A stretch of DNA of 64,000 nt. Source: Bordetella holmesii ATCC 51541 (lineage in GTDB: Bacteria > Pseudomonadota > Gammaproteobacteria > Burkholderiales > Burkholderiaceae_B). The position numbers were made by a program, and so were the translations under genes. The notes beneath the pieces are model-generated. The model saw nothing but the letters and a program-made list of their open reading frames with translations, did no database searches and was not told the DNA's origin. Shown one piece after another: positions 57,896 to 64,000 of this stretch (positions are counted from its first letter, which is position 1; every line of letters begins with the position of its first letter). The stretch spans positions 558,001 to 622,000 of the forward strand of contig CP007494.1 in the NCBI GenBank assembly GCA_000612485.1, read 5' to 3'.

Positions 57896-58549
57896 TCAGC
57901 GGTGCGACAGACGCCGCACCAGCCAATCACCAAAACTCTGTACGGCCTGCACAAGAACGATCAATACCAGCACGACAGCCAGCATGACCTCGGGCAAAAA
58001 GCGTTGATAGCCATAACGGATGCCCAGATCACCCAGCCCGCCGCCGCCGATGGCGCCGGCCATGGCCGAGTAACCGATGAGGCTGACGATGGTGACGATG
58101 GTCGCGGCGATCAGCCCGGGCAGGGCTTCGGGCAGCAGGACTTTGCAGATGATCTGCATGGGGCTTGCGCCCATGGCGCGCGCGGCCGTGATGAGGCCGG
58201 GATCGACCTCACGCATGGCGTTCTCAGCGATGCGCGCCATAAACGGGATGGCCGCCACCGACAACGGCACGATGGCTGCCGTCGTACCGATGGAGGTCTG
58301 CGCCACCCAGCGCGTAAACGGAATGATCGCCACCATCAGGATGACAAACGGCACCGAGCGCGTGGCATTGATGATGATGCCCAGGACGTGATTGACGGGC
58401 TGATTCTGCAGGAGCGCGCCCCGGCCGGTGACGATCAGCGTCACACCCAGCGGGATGCCGACGATCACGGCGATGCCGCCCGCCACGCCGACCATAAGCA
58501 GGGTCTCAAGCAGCGACGTGATTAACAGATCAATCAGTTGCGGACTCAT
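57896..58549 (-). CDS. metI: Methionine ABC permease MetI
   Basis: 217 residues, five membrane segments, with the EAA-type loop (ARAMGASPMQIICKVLLPEALPG). Start overlaps the end of metN by 20 bp. Confidence 0.9.
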   Translation of the reverse strand: MSPQLIDLLITSLLETLLMVGVAGGIAVIVGIPLGVTLIVTGRGALLQNQPVNHVLGIIINATRSVPFVILMVAIIPFTRWVAQTSIGTTAAIVPLSVAAIPFMARIAENAMREVDPGLITAARAMGASPMQIICKVLLPEALPGLIAATIVTIVSLIGYSAMAGAIGGGGLGDLGIRYGYQRFLPEVMLAVVLVLIVLVQAVQSFGDWLVRRLSHR

Positions 58550-59594
58550 GTGCGATTTCTTCTATGGTGATGTCATGGGCGGCCAGTGCTGCCAGGGCGC
58601 CCTCGATAGCTTGCGCAGCGCCTAGCGCCAATACGAACAAGGTGCCCACGGCCACGCCCTGGATATCGTCGACGCGGGCCTGAATCAGGCTGATGTCCAG
58701 CGCATGGTCGCGCGCCAGATCGGAGACAAGCGCACCGCCTGCGTCCTTGCCCGTGAGCGACAAGCGCCACAGACGCGCGGCGCGCCCGGGTTGGGCGCTG
58801 GTGTGCGTGGCGATGCGCTCACGCACGGCAGCCAGCGTGCCTTCGCTCAGCTCGGAAGCCGTCGCGGCCGAGACCATGGCGCGCGTGACGTCATGCTTGG
58901 GCGAGGCAAACACGTCCTGGGTACGGCCCATTTCGACGACCTGCCCGTGCGACAGCACGGCGACGCGATCGCAGATCTCGCGCACGACTTCCATCTGATG
59001 GGTAATCATGACGACGGTCACGCCAGTCTTGCGATTGATGTCGCGCAGCAGCGCCAGGATGTTGTGCGTGGTCTCCGGGTCCAGCGCCGAGGTCGCCTCG
59101 TCACTGAGCAATACATCCGGATCATTGGCCAGGGCTCGCGCAATCCCCACACGCTGTTTCTGCCCCCCCGAAATCTGGCTGGGGTAGCGGTCGCGCAGAT
59201 GCTGCAGGCCGACCAGCGCCAGCAGCCGCTCGACCTTGGCCGGGATCTCCTGGCGCGGCACGCCTGCGATCTCCAGCGGCAAGGCCACGTTGCCGTAGAC
59301 CGTGCGGCGCGACAACAGGTTGAAACCCTGAAACACCATACCGATACGGCGGCGTTGGGCCCGCAAGCGCGACTCGCTCAGGCCGGTCAACTCCTGGCCG
59401 CCTATGCTGATGCTGCCTTGGTCGGGGCGCTCGAGCAGATTGATGCACTGGACCAGCGTGCTTTTGCCCGCCCCGCTTGGCCCAATGATGCCGAAGACCT
59501 CGCCCTGCTCGATGAGCAGCTCGATGCCACGCAAGGCCTCGAAGCGGCCATGCGGCGTGGCATAGGTCTTGGATAGGTTTTGAATATGAATCAT
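58530..59594 (-). CDS. metN: Methionine ABC ATPase MetN
   Basis: 354 residues: Walker A GPSGAGKSTLVQC, signature ISGGQKQRVGIARAL, Walker B LLSDEATSALDPE, and a C-terminal NIL regulatory domain (from about residue 265) that senses internal methionine. First gene of metNIQ. Confidence 0.92.
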   Translation of the reverse strand: MIHIQNLSKTYATPHGRFEALRGIELLIEQGEVFGIIGPSGAGKSTLVQCINLLERPDQGSISIGGQELTGLSESRLRAQRRRIGMVFQGFNLLSRRTVYGNVALPLEIAGVPRQEIPAKVERLLALVGLQHLRDRYPSQISGGQKQRVGIARALANDPDVLLSDEATSALDPETTHNILALLRDINRKTGVTVVMITHQMEVVREICDRVAVLSHGQVVEMGRTQDVFASPKHDVTRAMVSAATASELSEGTLAAVRERIATHTSAQPGRAARLWRLSLTGKDAGGALVSDLARDHALDISLIQARVDDIQGVAVGTLFVLALGAAQAIEGALAALAAHDITIEEIAHESATD

Positions 59595-59652
59595 GGCATG
59601 TGATTTTGTCTTGCCGCCCTTGTGAAGAGAACGACTGTTTATTCCTCTTTTA

Positions 59653-59667
59653 ATAACTGTTAGTTAT
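59653..59667. promoter_or_regulatory. Inverted repeat upstream of metN
   Basis: ATAACT-GTT-AGTTAT in an AT-rich stretch about 60 bp before the metN start (minus strand). A possible operator or promoter element. No SAM riboswitch or MetJ-type box array was recognised. Confidence 0.4.
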
Positions 59668-59757
59668 ATAAAAGGACACAACCCGAACCACGCACAGGCG
59701 CGGAACGGGTCGGGAGGAAACCTAAGGAATCGTGCCGGCCGGCAGGCCGGCACGTTA

Positions 59758-61983
59758 TCAGCGAGCCCGGGAGATGCGCACTTCTGCGCCGCGCCGCTTC
59801 ACTTCCAGGCCTTCGGAGGGAAGAATGCGCAAGCCCTCCAGCCCCTTGATGTAGCTCGAACCCTGCATCTGCATCACGCGGATTTTATTCCGCATGACAA
59901 CCGGGTTGTGGACCGGCATGCCGAACATCCATACCTCGTCCAGGATGCGGGCCGAGTTGAACTCGCCCGTGTGCTGGGCTTGCGGACCCAGGCAGAGCAT
60001 ATGGCCTTCGCGGCCAAAGACCGGGAACTGGTCCAGGTCACAGTCCAGCGTCCAGGTCGTGCCGCCTTCGTAGCGATGCCCGGTGTTCAGGTCCCACCAG
60101 GCCTCGCCCTTGGGCAGATACACGCGCGCCTGCCGCCCCGGCTCCAGGATGGGAGCCACCAGCAGGGCAGGACCGAGCAGGTACTGCAGATCCCAGGCAT
60201 GCGCGTCGGGGTCGTTGGGAAAGGACATCGCCATCGAACGCTGCACCGGCAGGCCCGTGCGTGCCGCGTCCTCGATCGCACCCAACACATAGGGGATGAG
60301 GCGATAGCGCCATTGCATCCAGGTCTGGACGTGCGCCAGGGTCTGGGGCCCGAAGGCCCAGGGCAATAACCCCGGCAGCCCCTGGAAACTGAAGTTGGCC
60401 GAAAACACGTTGGCCGCCAGCCAGCGCACATACAACTCCGGCGTCATGCCGTCGAGGCTGGCCGTGGCCGAACCCAGGTTGTGCACCTGGACGGGCAGGC
60501 CGCTCGCGCCAATGGACAGCGCCGTGCGCAGCGTGTGCTGCAGCCCGGCCCAGTCGTTGCTGACCTGCGGGCCGCTCTGCCAGGGCAGGCGCTGCGCGGC
60601 GGGAAAGAGATCCGTGCTCGGCACTACGCCTTCAGGCGGCACTTTGTGCCCGGCCACGGCGTCGAACAGCGCGCGGCGCGCCAGCAGCGGGTAAATCGTG
60701 CGCAGCGCCGGACCCGTCTCGCCGTTGCGGGCCGAGACCCCGTCAGGGATGGCGATCTGCGCGTTGCAAGCCGGCGAGTCCAGGCCGTCGTCGACCAACT
60801 GACGATGACGCTCGACCCACAAGGCGTAGGCGTCGCGGTAGGTCAGGTCCAGCAAGCCATACGGCTGGCCCGCCGTGGCCTCGTTGCCATCGAACACCTG
60901 GGCGCTGCCATCGTCGCGAGTCAGCAGCCAGCCGCGGTCTTCGAGTTCTTCGAACAGCGGCGTGTGCCTGAGCACGGCCGGAAAGCCATGTCCGGCCACG
61001 TGCACGTGCAGTTTATGAAACAGCGCCAGCGTCTGGCGGGCATCCGGAAAGCGCTGGGCATCCCATTCGATGGCCGACTTGTCGGCCTGGAAAGTCCAGG
61101 CGGCAGGCAGAGCCAGCGTCACGGCGTCCAGCGCGATCTGCTGCTCGCGGAACTCTTCGACCAAGGCGGCGGTTTCGGTGGGCATCTGACCGGCAACCTG
61201 CTGCAGCCAGGCACCCATGGCCCACAGCACCGGTTGGCCGGCGCGGCCGGTCAAGGCCGAATACTGGTTGAGAATCTCGGCAGGATCACCGGCAAACAGA
61301 AATACGTCGAGCACCGGATCATCCAGCGTCAACACATAGCTGCTGTCATCCGGCGCCACGCCTACGGTGTGCTCGACACGGCTTGCGGTATTGACGTAGA
61401 TACCCCAGCCACGCGGGCTCCAGGCCAGCGGCAAGGCGCGGTGCTCGGGATCATCCGACACGACGGATTCTTCGCGGCGATTGAGGTCGCCCGGGGTCTC
61501 GCCCAGGCCATAGACAGGCTCGCCTTCGCGCAGCGCGAACGCGGCCGTCCAGACAGCCTCATCCGGCTCGTCCAGCGCGTTGTGCCCGAAGGGCGGATTG
61601 TGCGGCGACAAGGACGACGTAAGTACGTCGGCCTCGCCGCGATACAAGGTCAGTTGCAGCGGATCCGTACGCAGCTCCAGCGCGACGTCCCCCTGCGTGA
61701 TGCGCCAGCCCTGGGCATCGTCGCGCGGGGCGATGGTGGCCTCGCCGACCGCCTCCTGACGGGCGAGCAGCATCTCGGCCACGGCGCGTGCGCGCGCACT
61801 CGGCCTTTCGTCCGTCAACAGGCCGGCCGCACCACAGCGCAGGCGAAACACGCCCGGTGCATGAGCCTCGACCACCATATGCAGCCCGCCACCGGCGTCA
61901 AAGTCGATGCGGCTGGGGCGGGATGTCAGCAACTCGATGGAATCGAGTTGGTTAGTATGAGCAAAGTCGTACTTCGGCGGCAC
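59758..61983 (-). CDS. Glycoside hydrolase family 31 protein lacking the usual catalytic Asp residues
   Basis: 741 residues from GTG 61983, which has GGGGGA 5 bp upstream (an earlier TTG is possible). GH31 layout: N-terminal beta domain, then (beta/alpha)8 barrel entered at PVLWAMGAWLQQ, and a proximal C-terminal sheet with HVGQ-like PILEPGRQARVYLP and WWDLNTG. The family nucleophile region, FKTDFGE-like in active enzymes, reads PACNAQIAIPDG here; the acid/base region, WGGD-like, reads WQSGPQVSND. Both expected Asps are missing. If aligned correctly the protein would be a non-catalytic binder or use different chemistry. Frame and length are intact, unlike nearby pseudogenes. Confidence 0.75.
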   Translation of the reverse strand: MPPKYDFAHTNQLDSIELLTSRPSRIDFDAGGGLHMVVEAHAPGVFRLRCGAAGLLTDERPSARARAVAEMLLARQEAVGEATIAPRDDAQGWRITQGDVALELRTDPLQLTLYRGEADVLTSSLSPHNPPFGHNALDEPDEAVWTAAFALREGEPVYGLGETPGDLNRREESVVSDDPEHRALPLAWSPRGWGIYVNTASRVEHTVGVAPDDSSYVLTLDDPVLDVFLFAGDPAEILNQYSALTGRAGQPVLWAMGAWLQQVAGQMPTETAALVEEFREQQIALDAVTLALPAAWTFQADKSAIEWDAQRFPDARQTLALFHKLHVHVAGHGFPAVLRHTPLFEELEDRGWLLTRDDGSAQVFDGNEATAGQPYGLLDLTYRDAYALWVERHRQLVDDGLDSPACNAQIAIPDGVSARNGETGPALRTIYPLLARRALFDAVAGHKVPPEGVVPSTDLFPAAQRLPWQSGPQVSNDWAGLQHTLRTALSIGASGLPVQVHNLGSATASLDGMTPELYVRWLAANVFSANFSFQGLPGLLPWAFGPQTLAHVQTWMQWRYRLIPYVLGAIEDAARTGLPVQRSMAMSFPNDPDAHAWDLQYLLGPALLVAPILEPGRQARVYLPKGEAWWDLNTGHRYEGGTTWTLDCDLDQFPVFGREGHMLCLGPQAQHTGEFNSARILDEVWMFGMPVHNPVVMRNKIRVMQMQGSSYIKGLEGLRILPSEGLEVKRRGAEVRISRAR

Positions 61984-62007
61984 AGAGCATCCCCCGGCTT
62001 TAGCCAA

Positions 62008-62228
62008 AAACCAATAAAAGTCGTTATTTTGACGGATTTGGCCCCCGAAATAAACTCGGTCCCTGATTTACCTTTGAAGCCGTCCTCAAAGCAGGTGCCA
62101 CCATCCGCTGGCAAGCGGTGCTGCAAGTGCGTATTTACTCTACGCCCGGCAGCCCGCTCCCGGATAAAAATTCGAATAAAAACACCCTAACGGCCATCAA
62201 TTTTCCCTAAATAACGACATATTCACCG
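62008..62228. other. Gap between the GH31 gene and mnmC
   Basis: About 220 bp, moderately AT-rich at its right end (AAATTCGAATAAAAACACCC). No gene seen; likely holds the GH31 gene promoter. Confidence 0.4.
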
Positions 62229-64000
62229 TCAACGTGGCGCGATCGCGGCCAGCAGATCGCGCTCCAGGGGCGCAGGCTCTGCGCACAAACGGGCCGCAAT
62301 AATATCGCCGGCCAACGCCGACCAGCTCAATCCGCGCGAGGCATAACCGGTGGCCAGCATCACGCCCGGGGCCTGGAGCAACCCGCCGATGGTCGGCGAG
62401 CGGCCCGGCAACACCGCGCGCCAGCCCGCCCAGCCAGGCAGCGATCCGCCCTGCACGGGTAGATCCGAGCCCAGCAAACCCGCGGCCTTGGCGAGATTGG
62501 CGCGTTGGCCGGCGGCACTGATCACGCTCGTTTGCACCTCGAGAGCGTAGGTGCTGCCAGCCACGCACCAACCCTCGACGGCCGGCAGCAGATAGCCTTC
62601 ACCGGCGATGACGCAGCGTGGCCCGCCGTCGAGCGCGACAGCGGGCACGTGCGTGACCTCGCCGGCCAGCGCCTGCATCTGCGCCAGGCGCGGCAGGTCA
62701 TCCAGCAAGCCGCTGGCCTGCAACACCGCCTGCGCGCCAAGGCCGTTGGCCAGCACGATATGTTCGCCCTCGGCCAATACGCCCCCGCCTCATCCAACGC
62801 CTGCCAGCCATGAGGGCCCGTGCGAGCCAGCCGTGCAACGGTCCCGTCTATCCGTGCAATGGCCGGCTGCGCGAGCAAGCCGTCGATGAGCCGCTGCGGC
62901 TGCACCAGCATCCCGTCGCCAAAGTACAGCCCGCCGCGGGCTACCGGCAGCCCGGCCAGCGCGCAGGCCTCGTCACGCCCCACCTCGCGCACCCAGTCAG
63001 CAGGCAGCCCCAGAATTCGCAAGGTCTCGCCCAAGGCGGCCGTGCGCCCCGCATCGCGCTCGAGTTGCAGCGCGCCCACCCGGCGCACGGCCGGCATGTC
63101 TTCCCAGCGGCGCAGGGCCCGCTGGCTGCCGGCCCGCGCCAATCGGGCCCGTGCATTGTCATCGCGGGCCACGATAGGCGTCATGGCGGCCGCCAGATGA
63201 CCGCCGTGAGCCAGTGGCGCGGCGGCGATCACCTCGACGGCGACCCCGCGCAAGGCCAGCGCATGCGCCACACCGGCGCCGGCCAGCCCCGCGCCCACCA
63301 CGATCACAGGCGCGCGAGGCCTGAGCGCGTGCGTGGGCGCGTGCTTGTGCGCCCACGCCGAGCGGCGCCCGACCGTTATGTGGTGCTTGCCGCCAACGCC
63401 TGGCATCCGCTCGACGTCGAAACCGCCCGCCTGCAAAGCGCGTCGCACGAAACCCGCGCTGCACCAGGTCGCCAGGGTCGCGTCCGCGCTGCCCAGGCGC
63501 AACAGACGGCGCAACAGGCCAGGCTCCCACATGGCCGGATTGACTCTGGGCGCAAAGCCGTCCAGAAAAAACGCATCCACGCAGGCCGACAAGCGCGGCA
63601 CCATGCGGTCGATGCTGCCAAACGCCAGCGTCAGGGTAACCGCGCCGCCTTCGAACTCCAGACGATGCATGCCGGGCAGCAGCGCGGGCCATTGGGCGGC
63701 GAGCTCGCGCGCCAGGCCTCGCAGCGGTTCGGGAACATGGCTATTGCACAGATCGCGATAGACCTCGCGCGTAAACGGATGCCCCTCGATGGACACCATG
63801 TGCAGATGCGCGCAGCGCGCCGGGTCTTCCCGCCAGGCCTGCCAAAGCGCCAGAAAATTCGTTCCCAAACCGAACCCTGTCTCGCAGACCGTAAACCCCT
63901 GCCGCCCGCGCCATCGGTGCGGCAGATCATTGCCGCCCAGAAACACGGAGCGCGCCTGGCCCAGCGCGTCCGTCAGGCCGTTGTAGACGTCACCATAGCT
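62229..64000 (-). pseudogene. mnmC: tRNA 5-methylaminomethyl-2-thiouridine bifunctional enzyme MnmC, frameshifted, 5' end beyond window
   Basis: The gene enters from the right edge ([18 protein letters not shown] before [12 protein letters not shown]). N-terminal methyltransferase: [38 protein letters not shown]-like. C-terminal FAD oxidase: [32 protein letters not shown]. MnmC finishes wobble uridine modification in tRNA. The frame breaks at the C5 run 62782-62786 (G-run in the coding strand): one more G would join LDEAG to [15 protein letters not shown]. So the oxidase domain is split after about two thirds of its length. Confidence 0.87.

Noticed and set aside
59595..59757. SAM riboswitch or MetJ box upstream of metN
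   Set aside because: Only a short inverted repeat is visible; no SAM-II or SAM-I type core or repeated 8-bp met boxes were recognised.

Overview
The window is GC-rich betaproteobacterial chromosome that reads as a Bordetella. It combines IS481 (three copies, two intact at 1043 bp) with an IS1001-type ISL3 element (two copies, 1306 bp each) and a degraded Bordetella/Burkholderia-type capsule locus. IS481 plus an IS1001-like element together with heavy gene decay points to B. holmesii or a close relative; the species call is inference, the insertion-sequence identities are read from the sequence.

Layout. 1-2.8 kb: end of a class III CoA-transferase, a frameshifted trmB, pip, thiS. 2.8-4.0 kb: full-length IS3-family element with its 4-bp target duplication. 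4.3-7.4 kb: serB, a LysR regulator, IS1001 copy 1. 7.5-15.2 kb: an iron/phosphonate-type ABC importer (permease frameshifted at a C8 tract), ffh, a ccsA-like protein, a small PP0621-type protein, ampD, a GST. 15.3-21.1 kb: livFGMHJ branched-chain amino-acid type operon with livM split by IS1001 copy 2. 21.3-26.7 kb: DUF1445 protein, LysR, htpG, xanthine/uric acid type permease. 26.9-28.9 kb: tRNA-Leu(CAA), integrase remnant, a 930-bp IS3 derivative, another IS3 fragment, tRNA-Lys(CTT). 29-36.9 kb: asmA (amber stop), tag, a YkgJ-type protein, a FecR-like protein, an araC pseudogene, a TauE-type transporter, hutD, hutF.

37.6-54.2 kb is a capsule locus: wcbR (about 2,500-residue polyketide/fatty-acid synthase, now with one nonsense codon and two frameshifts), wcbT-like alpha-oxoamine synthase, a kdsA, then convergent kpsS and kpsC, insertion sequences, a truncated membrane sulfatase and a short-chain dehydrogenase. 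The genes suggest a Kdo-linked capsule (KdsA makes Kdo-8-phosphate; KpsC/KpsS build the Kdo linker) plus a dedicated synthase-derived lipid or amino-ketone (WcbR to WcbT to WcbP). No polysaccharide export ABC transporter is present in the window, and the insertion-sequence junction between kpsC and the sulfatase lacks target duplications, as expected if an IS-mediated rearrangement removed the middle of the locus. 54.5-56.6 kb: two IS481 copies in exact tandem separated and flanked by GCTAGA. 56.9-64 kb: tRNA-Lys(TTT), metNIQ, a GH31-family protein that appears to lack its catalytic aspartates, and a frameshifted mnmC running off the end.

Ten reading-frame breaks are single-base indels, nine of them in or next to short G/C runs. 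They could be real decay by slippage or homopolymer sequencing error. The nonsense codons (wcbR, asmA, integrase) and the insertion-sequence disruptions do not depend on homopolymer accuracy.
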